From CAZNOG01 sp964574635 (GTDB taxonomy: Bacteria; Bacteroidota; Bacteroidia; Flavobacteriales_D; Cryomorphaceae), in assembly GCA_964574635.1 (NCBI GenBank), contig CAZNOG010000006.1, forward strand, positions 108,940-172,939: DNA of 64,000 bases. The letters are read 5' to 3'. Positions 25,491-34,712 of this stretch are shown here, piece after piece. The notes beneath the pieces were generated by a model, which had not been told where the DNA came from, did not search any database, and was given only the letters and a program-made list of their open reading frames with translations. The position numbers and the translations under genes are program-made. Numbering within the stretch: position 1 is the first letter of the stretch; every line of letters starts with the position of its first letter.

Positions 25491-26519
25491 TCAGCCCCCT
25501 TCCCTGATTCTGCCCAATCCCCGGGCGGCCATGTCGTGTTGGGGATCCATTTCCAGCGCGAGGGCGTACTCCCGCTCCGCTCTGTCGGGCATTCCCAACT
25601 CCTCATAGCACACTCCTCGGTTTACGACGGCATCCACGTAGTCGGGGCGAATGGCGAGCGTGGAATCGAAATACGCGAGCGCCGTATCGAAAGCCATTTT
25701 TTCGGTCAGGTAGATGTACCCGATATTGTAGTATCCCAGAGGGTTGTTCGGGTCGAATTCGAGCATGTCGCGGTAATTTTCCAGGGCCTCGTCAAACTTG
25801 TTTCCCGCTTGCAGGAACATGCCTCGAAGGTAATAGGCCTCGGCGCTTTTGGGGCGCAATTCCAAAGCGGTGTCGAAGTAGCGCAGGGCGATGGGATTTC
25901 CCTGTCGGCCGTAGGAAGTTCCCAATTCGATGTACGCTTGGTAAAATTCGGGGTCCACTTCCACCGCCGTTTGGAAGGAGGAAACTTCGAGGGTGGGATT
26001 ATTGAGCTCCCGATAAATGAATCCTTTGAGAAAATAACCCTGGGCGAGGTATTCATCGACGCGCAGGGCGTCGTTGATGGTGGTCAGTGCCTGGTCGTAC
26101 CTGAATTGCAAGTAGTGCACTTCGCCGAGGAGGAGGAGGGCGTCTGTGTTGGTCGGGTCGAGTTCGATGGCCGTTTCCAATGCGAGGCGGGCGTCGCGGA
26201 GACTGTTGCGCTGAAACTCCGTTTCTCCCCTCAGGAAGTGGAAGTAGGAAGAATTGGGATCGAAGGAGGAAGCCCTTTCGATGTCGCGCATGGCGAGCTC
26301 GAACATCCCTCGGGTGCGGTACTGGAGTGCCCGGCGGACGTAGAGATTGGGATCGTTGGGATTTTCGGAGATCAGGTCGGTGAGTTCCGCCACGGGGTCG
26401 TCGGATTGCACATCCGCAGCCGTGGTATCGGAGGTGGACTTCCGGGATTGCGTTCCCGATTCCCCACCGCACGCGGCGAGCATTGCCACAAGAGAGAGCG
26501 ACAAGAAAATTTTACGCAT
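25491..26519 (-). CDS. TPR-repeat lipoprotein
   Basis: A 342-residue protein with a lipobox (LVAMLAAC, Cys at about 18) and a low-complexity Gly/Ser/Thr spacer. About seven tandem TPR units follow, with the W/L-G-Y-A-F-A-P pattern seen for example in AYYLRGMFLQAGNKFDEALE and YFDSTLAIRPDYVDA. It is expected to be an outer-membrane-anchored scaffold in the periplasm. It lies 109 nt downstream of recA on the same strand; a hairpin and a copy of the dispersed motif lie between them. Confidence 0.8.
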   Translation of the reverse strand: MRKIFLSLSLVAMLAACGGESGTQSRKSTSDTTAADVQSDDPVAELTDLISENPNDPNLYVRRALQYRTRGMFELAMRDIERASSFDPNSSYFHFLRGETEFQRNSLRDARLALETAIELDPTNTDALLLLGEVHYLQFRYDQALTTINDALRVDEYLAQGYFLKGFIYRELNNPTLEVSSFQTAVEVDPEFYQAYIELGTSYGRQGNPIALRYFDTALELRPKSAEAYYLRGMFLQAGNKFDEALENYRDMLEFDPNNPLGYYNIGYIYLTEKMAFDTALAYFDSTLAIRPDYVDAVVNRGVCYEELGMPDRAEREYALALEMDPQHDMAARGLGRIREGG

Positions 26520-26538
26520 CATATGCAGTGATACCTTT

Positions 26539-26553
26539 CACCCACAAAAACCC
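26539..26553 (+). repeat. Dispersed 15-mer motif, copy 6 (exact)
   Basis: Exact CACCCACAAAAACCC followed by CC, between the recA stop and the TPR lipoprotein start. Confidence 0.7.
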
Positions 26554-26581
26554 CTACCCTTCACGGTGAAAACGACGCGTG

Positions 26582-26607
26582 TCCGGCGCGGGAAAACCCG
26601 CGCCGGA
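26582..26607 (-). terminator. GC-rich hairpin after recA
   Basis: TCCGGCGCGGG pairs perfectly with CCCGCGCCGGA around an AAAA/TTTT loop, 20 nt after the recA stop. No T-run follows on the minus strand, so it is either a weak or Rho-assisted terminator or a 3'-end protecting hairpin. Confidence 0.55.
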
Positions 26608-26627
26608 TCTGCGTACAATGTGTATTA

Positions 26628-27635
26628 TCAGTTTTTTTGAAGGTGTTCTTTGATTTTCATTTCGAGTTCATCCATCAGCTCGGGATTGTCTTCGAGCAGC
26701 GATTTGACGGCGTCGCGGCCTTGGCCGAGTTTCGTCTCGCCGTAGCTGAACCACGAACCGCTCTTTTTCACGATGCCCATTTCCACGGCCATGTCGAGAA
26801 CTTCGCCGCTTTTGGAAATGCCTTTGCCGTACATGATGTCGAATTCGGTTTTGGTGAAAGGGGGCGCCACTTTGTTCTTGACCACCTTCACCTTGGTGCG
26901 GTTTCCGATGACGTTTTCCCCGTCTTTGATCTGCGATGAACGGCGGATATCGATGCGGACGGAAGCGTAGAATTTCAGGGCGTTTCCACCGGTGGTTGTT
27001 TCGGGGTTTCCGAACATCACGCCGATTTTCTCGCGGAGCTGGTTGATGAAAATGCAGCAGCAACCGGTTTTGGAAATGGCGCCGGTGAGTTTGCGTAGGG
27101 CTTTTGACATGAGTCGGGCCTGCAAGCCGACCTGGGCGTCGCCCATTTCACCTTCGATTTCCGCACGGGGCGTGAGGGCCGCCACGGAGTCGACCACGAG
27201 CAGGTCGATGGCGCCGGAGCGGATGAGGTTTTCGGCGATTTCGAGGGCTTGCTCCCCGTTGTCGGGTTGGGAAATGAAAAGGTTTTCCGTGTCGACCCCG
27301 AGATTTTCGGCGTAGAACCGGTCGAATGCGTGTTCGGCGTCGATGATGGCGGCGATTCCGCCGGCTTTCTGAACCTCCGCGATGGCGTGGATGGCCAGGG
27401 TCGTTTTTCCGGAAGATTCCGGACCGTATATTTCTACGACCCTTCCTCGGGGGTATCCCCCTACGCCGAGGGCGATGTCCATACCAAGGGATCCGGTGGA
27501 GATGGCGTCGACTTTTTCCACCACGTCGTCGCCCAATTTCATTACCGCCCCTTTACCGTACGATTTCTCGATGCGGTCGATGGTCATTTGCAGGGCCTTG
27601 AGTTTTTCTTTGTTCACTTCGGTTGCCATGTTCAT
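26628..27635 (-). CDS. recA: Recombinase RecA
   Basis: A 335-residue RecA. Walker A is GPESSGKTT; the conserved IDAEHAFD, VDSVAALTPRAEIEGEMGD and INQLREKIGVMFGNPE motifs (Walker B, L1/L2 and ATP-binding region) are all intact, as is the C-terminal domain with a short acidic tail. It catalyses homologous pairing and strand exchange in recombination and repair. It starts 1 nt after the bcp stop, so the two are cotranscribed; an ATG 6 nt downstream (MATEV) is the alternative start. No LexA gene is visible in the window. Confidence 0.97.
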   Translation of the reverse strand: MNMATEVNKEKLKALQMTIDRIEKSYGKGAVMKLGDDVVEKVDAISTGSLGMDIALGVGGYPRGRVVEIYGPESSGKTTLAIHAIAEVQKAGGIAAIIDAEHAFDRFYAENLGVDTENLFISQPDNGEQALEIAENLIRSGAIDLLVVDSVAALTPRAEIEGEMGDAQVGLQARLMSKALRKLTGAISKTGCCCIFINQLREKIGVMFGNPETTTGGNALKFYASVRIDIRRSSQIKDGENVIGNRTKVKVVKNKVAPPFTKTEFDIMYGKGISKSGEVLDMAVEMGIVKKSGSWFSYGETKLGQGRDAVKSLLEDNPELMDELEMKIKEHLQKN

Positions 27636-27636
27636 T

Positions 27637-28101
27637 TCAGTTTTGGAGCGCTTCCACCACCTGCTTCGACGCCTCCTTGGTTTTCACTTTTTCGATTACT
27701 TTTTCGATGATCCCGTTTTCATCGATTGCGTAGGTGACGCGGAGGATTCCGTCGAATTCCCTCCCCATGAATTTCTTTTTCCCCCAAGCACCGTACTTGT
27801 TGATCACCTCCTTGTCGGGATCGGAGATGAGCGGAAAGGGCAGATTGTGTTTTGCGATGAATTTGCGGTGGGAAGATTCGGAATCGGCGCTGACGCCTAT
27901 CACCTCAAACCCTTTGTCGATCAATGACTCGTAGTTGTCGCGGAAATCACATGCCTCCTTGGTGCACCCGGGGGTGCTGTCTTTGGGGTAAAAGTACAGA
28001 ATTACTTTCTTCCCTCGATAATCGGACAGGGAAATGTCGTTTCCGTCTTGGTCTTTCGCGGTAAATTCGGGGGCTTTATCGCCTTCTTTCAATAGTGCCA
28101 T
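27637..28101 (-). CDS. bcp: Thioredoxin-dependent thiol peroxidase (BCP)
   Basis: A 154-residue peroxiredoxin of the BCP/PrxQ type. The peroxidatic Cys is in YPKDSTPGCTKEACDFRD, with a second Cys five residues later as in the atypical 2-Cys form. It reduces hydrogen peroxide and organic peroxides with thioredoxin. It is the first gene of a bcp-recA operon. A 9-bp inverted repeat lies about 100 nt upstream of its start. Confidence 0.92.
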   Translation of the reverse strand: MALLKEGDKAPEFTAKDQDGNDISLSDYRGKKVILYFYPKDSTPGCTKEACDFRDNYESLIDKGFEVIGVSADSESSHRKFIAKHNLPFPLISDPDKEVINKYGAWGKKKFMGREFDGILRVTYAIDENGIIEKVIEKVKTKEASKQVVEALQN

Positions 28102-28203
28102 CGTATTTGGTTTTTATTTTGTTCCGGTATTCGGCCGGTCCTTTCTCGCCGGCGATCGTGTGCGTCGTTTCGCATTCCGGCCGTCGACCGGCCCTTCGTT
28201 GGG

Positions 28204-28236
28204 CATTGTCGGCTACAAAGGAATGCACCGACAATG
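28204..28236. promoter_or_regulatory. Perfect 9-bp inverted repeat upstream of bcp-recA
   Basis: CATTGTCGG (28204-28212) and CCGACAATG (28228-28236) are exact inverted copies separated by 15 nt. They lie in the divergent region between bcp (start 28101) and rarA (start 28371). The dyad could be a repressor operator or an RNA hairpin. Confidence 0.45.
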
Positions 28237-28358
28237 TAAGGTATTTACGCGGTGGAAAAAATTTGAGGGTTGGTCGGCTTTGCCCAAAAATCAGGGTTAA
28301 GGGGAAGATCGGCGGTTTCGACCCTCACTCGGACGGTTTCCCATGCCCCCGGCCGTCG

Positions 28359-28366
28359 TATCTTTG
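28359..28366 (+). promoter_or_regulatory. -7 box 4 nt before the rarA ATG (leaderless type)
   Basis: TATCTTTG fits TAnnTTTG; the ATG at 28371 lies 4 nt downstream. A -33-like TTT is at about 28337. Confidence 0.65.
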
Positions 28367-28370
28367 CGGC

Positions 28371-29648
28371 ATGAAGTACACTCCCCTCGCCGAACGCCTG
28401 CGTCCGCAGAACCTCGACGAATTCATCGGTCAAGAGCACTTGGTGGGTCCGGGCGCGGTTTTTCGACAGGCGCTGGAAAACAAGCTCATCCCTTCCATTA
28501 TTTTCTGGGGACCCCCGGGCGTGGGAAAAACGACCCTGGCGCGCATCATCGCGTCTTCCCTCGACCGTCCCTTCCACACGCTGAGCGCAGTGAGTTCCGG
28601 AGTGAAAGACGTGCGGGAAGTCATTCACAAGGCGGAGAACTCGGGACTGTTCGGTGCGGGGAACGCCATTTTGTTCATCGACGAGATACACCGTTTCAGC
28701 AAATCGCAGCAAGATTCCCTTCTGGGGGCGGTGGAAAAAGGGGTGGTGACCCTTATCGGCGCCACCACTGAAAACCCCTCTTTCGAAGTGAACTCGGCGC
28801 TGTTGTCGCGGTGCCAAGTGTACGTCCTTCAACCCTTGGAAAAAGAAGACCTGCAATTGCTTTTGCGAAGGGCTTTGGAGCGTGATTCCGAACTGCGAAG
28901 TCTCGGTCTGCGGATCGAGGAAGACCGGGCCTTGCTGAGACACAGCGGCGGGGATGCCCGTCGCTTGTTGAACGTGCTGGAAACGGTGGTGAAGTCGCTT
29001 CCGGCCGGTCGGACGGAAATCACCGACGAATTGGTAAACGCGGTGATTCAGGAAAATCCGGGGATGTACGACAAGGACGGGGATCAGCATTACGACATCA
29101 TTTCCGCTTTCATCAAGTCGGTTCGGGGCAGCGATCCCAACGCGGCGGTGTATTGGTTGGCGCGCATGATCGAGGGAGGTGAAGACCCGAAATTCATCGC
29201 GAGGCGACTGATCATCTTGGCGAGTGAAGACATCGGCAACGCCAACCCCACTGCGCTGGTGATGGCGAACGCCACGTTTGACGCCGTGTCGAAGATCGGA
29301 ATGCCCGAAGGAAGGATCGTGTTGAGCCAATGCACCGTGTACTTGGCCGCCTCGGCGAAGAGCAACGCCTCCTACGAAGCGATCAACAAAGCGGTGGCCG
29401 CCGCAAAGGAACATGGGAATTTGGCCGTGCCGCTGCACCTGCGAAACGCTCCTACCAAGTTGATGAAAGACTTGGGGTACGGCAAGGAATACCTGTACTC
29501 CCATTCCTACGGCGGAAACTTCACTCCGCAGGAATACCTTCCCGACGAACTCGGCGGAACGGCCTTTTACAAACCCGGAGCAAACCCTCGCGAAGATGAA
29601 ATGCGCAAGCGATTAAATGCCCTGTGGAAGGAGAAGTACGGGTATTGA
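28371..29648 (+). CDS. rarA: Replication-associated recombination protein RarA (MgsA family)
   Basis: A 425-residue AAA+ ATPase. PLAERLRPQNLDEFIGQEHL is the family opening; Walker A is WGPPGVGKTTLAR, Walker B/DExx is FIDEIHRFSKSQQD, sensor 1 is GATTENPSFEVN. The C-terminal MgsA region (YWLARMIEGGEDPKFIARRL, ASEDIGNANP) is complete. RarA acts at stalled replication forks. The start is set by the -7 box 4 nt upstream. It is divergent from the bcp-recA operon. Confidence 0.93.
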   Translation: MKYTPLAERLRPQNLDEFIGQEHLVGPGAVFRQALENKLIPSIIFWGPPGVGKTTLARIIASSLDRPFHTLSAVSSGVKDVREVIHKAENSGLFGAGNAILFIDEIHRFSKSQQDSLLGAVEKGVVTLIGATTENPSFEVNSALLSRCQVYVLQPLEKEDLQLLLRRALERDSELRSLGLRIEEDRALLRHSGGDARRLLNVLETVVKSLPAGRTEITDELVNAVIQENPGMYDKDGDQHYDIISAFIKSVRGSDPNAAVYWLARMIEGGEDPKFIARRLIILASEDIGNANPTALVMANATFDAVSKIGMPEGRIVLSQCTVYLAASAKSNASYEAINKAVAAAKEHGNLAVPLHLRNAPTKLMKDLGYGKEYLYSHSYGGNFTPQEYLPDELGGTAFYKPGANPREDEMRKRLNALWKEKYGY

Positions 29649-29720
29649 TTTGCCGGCGGGCAAGGAAGATGTGAAGTCCGATTCGGCTTTTATCTCGGTG
29701 CGACCAACCCACGAAAAATA

Positions 29721-31673
29721 TCACCACACCACAAAGCGTCTGGTACCGGTGCCTTCCCCGGTGCGCAAATTGATCAAATACACCCCGCCGGTCAAATCGG
29801 ATACATCGATGAGCCCGTCGGATGCCCGCTGCCCCCGCTTGAGCAATCTTCCCCTAAGGTCGTATATGGAATACTCCGCTCGATCGAGCTTTTCGCCTCG
29901 AACCGTAATGGATTCAGAGGCCGGGTTCGGGTAAATTGCAAAGGAAACCCCGTTGGATGCCGGTTCCGTGTTCGTAAAAAAGCCCGGAACGGAATAAAAC
30001 GCGAAAAAAGAGCCGACGTTATCTTCGATTGAAACAGTTTCCGTATCGTCGAACGGGTTCAAATCCGTGGTGACGTAATTGGTCATTACTCCTTGTATAA
30101 CCAGCGTATCGCCTTGGTAAGGCAGGATGGAATTGATGCGGAATCCACCTTGCAACGGAGCATCGGTTTCGACGGGGATGATCCAATGATCGACAACGGT
30201 CAGGAGATCATCGAGCCAGATGATGACGTAACCTTTGCCGGCCGGCAGCGGAATCTCGGACGTCTGCTGGCTTCCATCCATTCCCGAATATACGATGCTT
30301 GCGGTGGTATCGGTGTCGGATTGATACTTTTGCAACCAAGCCAATCGGTCGCCCACTTCGATCAATTTTGTTGATTGGGGAAAAGACTCTGAAACATAAT
30401 GCCCTTTGGGAAATACCGTAGCCAGTTTGCCCGATATTTCACCATTGAGATCCAGCTTGAATATCCTCGACTCGGCGAAGGCATATTGTCTGGGTGAATT
30501 GTCTACGACCCAAGGCAAATAATCGGCGAACATATTTTCCTGACCCTCAAAATCCCGATATAATATACTGTCACCCTCTGCCGCCACGGCTACAATGGAC
30601 GAATTAACGAAAAGCAGGTCGTTTCTTTTGGTGACGGAATTTTTGATTAAATCCACTCTAAAAGCGCCATATGGAGTGACCGGAATAGAGTCCGGATTAA
30701 GATTATTGTATGCAAACAACTCCGTAATCCACTCCGTTTGGTCATCGATGGATTCTTTTGTGACATACACGTAGTAGAGCGAATCACCCGCAGACATGTT
30801 CACTTCCGCCCCCGAAATGCTGACCGGCGTATCATTGCCGCGCACGATTCCCATGCGGTAAATTTCGTTCATGGCTGTATCGGTGCCAACATAGATAACC
30901 ATCTGGCTTCCCGACTCGGAACCGATCTGCTGTGCCTCGTACGCGTTTGTATTCAGATTTGCACTTAATCTCAACAAGTTAATCTGCCCTCCCGGAGGTG
31001 TAAAGGACACCTCGTCATTTACGGATTGCTCTCCAAATAACGTCCCATACGCCACCAAAAGGCTATCGCCCAACACCACGGAGAATTGGGAATTGTCGGA
31101 GGTTATCGTCTGGGCATTTACAGCCGGGAAAAATCCGGGAAAAGGCCCCTGCAAACTTTGGCCGACATCAACGAATGGAGCTTCCACATCGAGGATTCCT
31201 TCACAGGTTTGCCCTGCGACATCGTATTTGAGAAAGATATGCTGACCAAAGGTGGTGGAAGGATAGTTTTCCACCGGAGGTTGCGATATGAATTCATCCC
31301 AGTTCGAAAACTGTGTGGGCCAAGGATTTACATTGACTACCAGCTGATTGCTTGTAGAACCGCCTACGTTAGACGACATATGTCCTCCGTGAAAAACCCC
31401 GTATTGGTATGTGAAATCTTCGGAATAAAACAAGTAAGATAACAAACCGTTACCACCTTCAATCAGGTGCTCATCCCAAATACCCACGTTCACGACATCA
31501 CTCGATTGCGGCATCCAATGCTTGAGGATGTATCCCGTTCCGTCACTCTTGGCGAACAATTCATAGGCTTGTCCGGGAATCACCCGGTGGTGCACCAATT
31601 CGTAGTCCTGGGCTTTGGCCGATCGCGAAACAGTAAGCAAACAGACGATGACTAGAAGGAAGTTGAGACGCAT
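29721..31673 (-). CDS. T9SS-exported hypothetical protein
   Basis: A 650-residue protein with a signal peptide (MRLNFLLVIVCLLTVSRSAKAQ). The body is a series of beta-rich segments without a recognisable enzyme fold; some blocks, such as GDSLYYVYVTKESIDDQT and NDLLFVNSSIVAVAAEGDS, suggest a propeller-like set of repeats. The C-terminus, from IYPNPASESI, is a type A T9SS sorting domain. The 5' part of the gene is visibly AT-richer than its 3' end. It follows the gene at 31686 by 12 nt and is likely cotranscribed with it. Function unknown. Confidence 0.7.
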   Translation of the reverse strand: MRLNFLLVIVCLLTVSRSAKAQDYELVHHRVIPGQAYELFAKSDGTGYILKHWMPQSSDVVNVGIWDEHLIEGGNGLLSYLFYSEDFTYQYGVFHGGHMSSNVGGSTSNQLVVNVNPWPTQFSNWDEFISQPPVENYPSTTFGQHIFLKYDVAGQTCEGILDVEAPFVDVGQSLQGPFPGFFPAVNAQTITSDNSQFSVVLGDSLLVAYGTLFGEQSVNDEVSFTPPGGQINLLRLSANLNTNAYEAQQIGSESGSQMVIYVGTDTAMNEIYRMGIVRGNDTPVSISGAEVNMSAGDSLYYVYVTKESIDDQTEWITELFAYNNLNPDSIPVTPYGAFRVDLIKNSVTKRNDLLFVNSSIVAVAAEGDSILYRDFEGQENMFADYLPWVVDNSPRQYAFAESRIFKLDLNGEISGKLATVFPKGHYVSESFPQSTKLIEVGDRLAWLQKYQSDTDTTASIVYSGMDGSQQTSEIPLPAGKGYVIIWLDDLLTVVDHWIIPVETDAPLQGGFRINSILPYQGDTLVIQGVMTNYVTTDLNPFDDTETVSIEDNVGSFFAFYSVPGFFTNTEPASNGVSFAIYPNPASESITVRGEKLDRAEYSIYDLRGRLLKRGQRASDGLIDVSDLTGGVYLINLRTGEGTGTRRFVVW

Positions 31674-31685
31674 GGTGGACAAGGC

Positions 31686-32084
31686 TTAATAGACGGAAAA
31701 TTTGAAAACACCATTCATATAATCAGTACTTATCTGATCATTCCCGGCACCACACGGATTGGAGCCCCATTCCAACAATGGTTCACAGGTATTACAAACA
31801 ATGATATAATCAGGCGTTCCACTACCGGGAAAATACACCTCGTACCTTTCTATGTCTACTTGTGTAATTTCTGCAAGTGCTGCCCACGGACCAACAACTA
31901 CTTCATATCCACTATTACCACATAAATGAATTTTTACATTCAACTGACAACCGGTTTTATTCGCCAGATAAAGTTCACTTTGGCCAATACCATTGAATGA
32001 AAAACATGCTATAGCCAATAGCAACAGAATAAACCGAATTTTATATTGCGAGTTAAAGATTGAATTTATGGTTTTTGATTTCAT
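31686..32084 (-). CDS. Small secreted hypothetical protein
   Basis: A 132-residue protein with a signal peptide (FILLLLAIACFSFNGIG) and a Cys-containing mature part of about 95 residues (six Cys, in TGCQLNV, HLCGNS, CNTCEP, NPCGAG). The even Cys content suggests disulfides outside the cytosol. It lies 12 nt upstream of the T9SS gene and is preceded by a good promoter. Its base composition is clearly AT-rich compared with the neighbours, which hints at transfer. No family recognised. Confidence 0.6.
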   Translation of the reverse strand: MKSKTINSIFNSQYKIRFILLLLAIACFSFNGIGQSELYLANKTGCQLNVKIHLCGNSGYEVVVGPWAALAEITQVDIERYEVYFPGSGTPDYIIVCNTCEPLLEWGSNPCGAGNDQISTDYMNGVFKFSVY

Positions 32085-32125
32085 GACTGGATGCTTTTAG
32101 GTAGATGATCTTAAGGGATTGATCC

Positions 32126-32156
32126 CGAAACTAAAAGAAAATACCGTAACGGCAAA
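32126..32156 (-). promoter_or_regulatory. Promoter of the small secreted gene
   Basis: Minus strand: TTTG (32156-32153), 19 nt, then TAGTTTCG (32133-32126), 7 of 8 positions matching TAnnTTTG by type. The ATG at 32084 is 42 nt downstream. Confidence 0.6.
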
Positions 32157-32248
32157 ACGATTCGCGAAATAAGTGGATGACTACTCGGCGATTACGGCAG
32201 GATAAGTTCGCCGGTTTGGGAATCATACTCGAGGAACCGGAGCTCGAC

Positions 32249-32674
32249 TCAACCCGCGTCCGCAACCTTGTCGTGTCGGCGCGCCATCAGATAAACGAAT
32301 CCCACCACGCTTCCGCCGATCCCCTGCTCGATCATCTGCCAGAGAAAGTCGATCACCACATGCGCCGTTTCACCCCCGGTAAAAGACACCCCTAAAACGA
32401 ATGCGATCAAATAGATGAAAAATCCGAGGGCCACCCCCATGAAACTGCTCTTCATGCGAAGGCCAATGCCCATGCTCAAATAATTGTACACGAAAACGAG
32501 AACAAAGCCGATCAACAGATAAGTCAACACCGCCAAACCGTAAAAGAGCTCCGCGGGTTGCGGGATGAACAGCAAATCGTTCAACAGCACACCGTGCCAC
32601 ACGTAGCTTGCGGCCATCATCACCGCCGACGACAGCCCCCACGCGACCAGAAACCGTGTACGAAAGATTTCCAC
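32249..32674 (-). CDS. Four-helix membrane protein, hypothetical
   Basis: A 141-residue protein with four predicted membrane helices (FLVAWGLSSAVMMAASYVWH; YGLAVLTYLLIGFVLVFVYN; SSFMGVALGFFIYLIAFVLG; VVIDFLWQMIEQGIGGSVVG) and a short basic tail. Conserved-looking WHGVLLNDL and TGGETAHVVIDFLWQ segments remind of small DUF1761/DUF4199-type membrane proteins, but I do not recognise the family. It is separated from the PD40/OmpA gene by 70 nt with no clear promoter. Confidence 0.6.
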   Translation of the reverse strand: MEIFRTRFLVAWGLSSAVMMAASYVWHGVLLNDLLFIPQPAELFYGLAVLTYLLIGFVLVFVYNYLSMGIGLRMKSSFMGVALGFFIYLIAFVLGVSFTGGETAHVVIDFLWQMIEQGIGGSVVGFVYLMARRHDKVADAG

Positions 32675-32744
32675 ACCGCAAATATAATCAGCGCGAAATC
32701 CTTTTGCATCATCTAAAGAATAATCCCCGGCTCCCGCAGCGCGA

Positions 32745-34712
32745 TCAATGTGAAATCACACGAAACTCCGTGCGCCTGTTCATCGCCCGACCCTCCGCGT
32801 GGGCGTTGTCGGCAATGGGTCGATCGGCGCCGAAACCCATCGTAGAAATTCGATCGCCGTCCACGCCCTCGTTTTCCGTCAAGTACAGTTTCACCGCTTC
32901 GGCCCGGCGCTCCGACAGAGCCTTGTTGTACGCCGCGTCTCCCTGATCATCCGTATGACCCTCGATGCGGATACGCACCTCCGGATTCGCGCGCATGAAC
33001 TGCGCCAAGTGCGCCAGTTCGGGTTTCGACCTCGGCTGCAATTCCGATTTGTCCAAATCGAAAAACACGTTTTTCAACACCACGGCGTTGCCCTCTTCGA
33101 TGCGTTGCATCTCCACGCGGATGTCGTACGGCCGATCGCTTCCACCCTCTTCCAACACGAACGTTTCGGAGTGATAAAGGTACCCGGGTGATTTCACACC
33201 CAAGGCGTACGTGCGACCACGGGGCAGAGCCACCAAAAAACCGCCGCTCACCGGATCGTTCGCCGCGTCGAACACCACGAGGTTCGAATCCACGTCGCTC
33301 AACACCAATTCCGCGGAAACGGGACTGCCGTCGGCGGCGTCGACCACCACACCCCGGGCGTACGTCACCGGCGTCGGGCGGAATTCCTCCGGCAATTCGA
33401 AAGAATACAGATCCAAGCCGCCGAAGCCCCCCTCCCTGTCGGAGGCGAAATACGCCACGCGACCGGACGCCGAAACGAGCAAGCTGTTTTCATCGCCGTG
33501 GGTGTTGATGGGGTAACCCAAATTCACCGGGTCCTCCCACACGCCGTCGGCGATTTTCCGGGTGCGGTAAATATCCAGACCGCCCATCCCCACATGGCCG
33601 TTGCTCGAAAAGTACAACGTCACCCCGTCGGGATGGATTTGAACCGATTCTTCCCTACCGGGAGTGTTTACGTTCATGGGCAGTTTTTCCGCCACACCCC
33701 AAGTGCCGTGTGGAAAGCGCTTGGAAACGTAAATATCTTGTTCACGCACTCCCCCCCGCGAAGCGTATCCGCGCACGAAGTACAGTGTTTTACCGTCTGC
33801 CGACAGCGAGGGCTGCGACTCCCACGCGTTGGAATTGATGTTCTTGCCCAGGTTTTCGGGTTGGCTCCACTTTCCGCCCACCCTCTCGGAGTAAAACAGG
33901 TCGCAGGAGCCGAATCCCGTCCTTCCCGGACCGTAATCGCCCATCAATTCGCATCCGGTAAACACCAGAAAACGACCGTCGCCCGATATGGACGGAGCTC
34001 CCTCGTTGTACAAGGTATTGACGTCGGCCAAAGGACGCGCCCTCTCCCACATGCCGTCGTCGCCCCGACGGGTCCAATAAAAATCTTCGTTCTTTCCGCG
34101 GAAGGCATCCGGGTCGTTCACCAAGCGGGTGAAGATGAAATACGCGTCATCGGCGGTCACCGTCGGGTAGTACTCGGGCATGGAAGTGTTGATCGCCTCA
34201 CCGAGGTTCACCGGTTCGAATGGTTGTGGGTTGGCCATCATCTCCAAGGCGAAACGGCAATTGGCCAGCTCGCTTTCGGCCTTTTCCCTCATGGCGGGAT
34301 TGGTGCCCCGGTAGCCGAGGAATTTGGTGAAATGCTCGGCCGCATCGGCGTATGCCCCGCGCCGAAACTCCAGTCCGGCGAGGAAAAACCAGGCGTTTGG
34401 AAAGATATCGGCGTTTATGGCCAATGCATCTTTCAATGCTCCTTCCGCACCTTCCAGGTCGCCGGTCTCCACGAGTATTTCGAAGCGCATCAAATGGGCT
34501 TCGACGAATTCCGGCACCCGTTCCAGAGCCTCGTCGAGCAAGTCCAACGCCAAGGCGTGATTGCGCGCGTCGAAGGCGGTGATGGCGTTTTGGTAAGATT
34601 TGATCGCTCGCTTGTCATCGGTCGACAAGTCTTGGGCACAGAGCGACCCCGCAGTGGTCAAGAACAGCACCGCCACGGTCAGGGCCGGGAAAATCGTTTT
34701 AAAAAATCGCAT
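32745..34712 (-). CDS. TPR-PD40-OmpA outer-membrane/periplasmic protein
   Basis: A 655-residue protein: signal peptide (MRFFKTIFPALTVAVLFLTTAGSLCAQ), two to three TPR units (about 35-150), a PD40/WD40-like propeller (about 165-450; repeated SxDGxTLYF and GGLDIYRTR motifs), a carboxypeptidase-regulatory-like domain (about 455-530; ARGVVVDAADGSPVSAELV), and an OmpA-like peptidoglycan-binding domain with FFDLDKSELQP and the GHTDDQGDAAYNKALSERRA signature. This is the architecture of T9SS component PorE and its relatives, though no lipobox Cys is present. Its start overlaps the queE stop (TGATG), so it is coupled to queE. A role in cell-envelope attachment or T9SS is plausible, not proven. Confidence 0.85.
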   Translation of the reverse strand: MRFFKTIFPALTVAVLFLTTAGSLCAQDLSTDDKRAIKSYQNAITAFDARNHALALDLLDEALERVPEFVEAHLMRFEILVETGDLEGAEGALKDALAINADIFPNAWFFLAGLEFRRGAYADAAEHFTKFLGYRGTNPAMREKAESELANCRFALEMMANPQPFEPVNLGEAINTSMPEYYPTVTADDAYFIFTRLVNDPDAFRGKNEDFYWTRRGDDGMWERARPLADVNTLYNEGAPSISGDGRFLVFTGCELMGDYGPGRTGFGSCDLFYSERVGGKWSQPENLGKNINSNAWESQPSLSADGKTLYFVRGYASRGGVREQDIYVSKRFPHGTWGVAEKLPMNVNTPGREESVQIHPDGVTLYFSSNGHVGMGGLDIYRTRKIADGVWEDPVNLGYPINTHGDENSLLVSASGRVAYFASDREGGFGGLDLYSFELPEEFRPTPVTYARGVVVDAADGSPVSAELVLSDVDSNLVVFDAANDPVSGGFLVALPRGRTYALGVKSPGYLYHSETFVLEEGGSDRPYDIRVEMQRIEEGNAVVLKNVFFDLDKSELQPRSKPELAHLAQFMRANPEVRIRIEGHTDDQGDAAYNKALSERRAEAVKLYLTENEGVDGDRISTMGFGADRPIADNAHAEGRAMNRRTEFRVISH

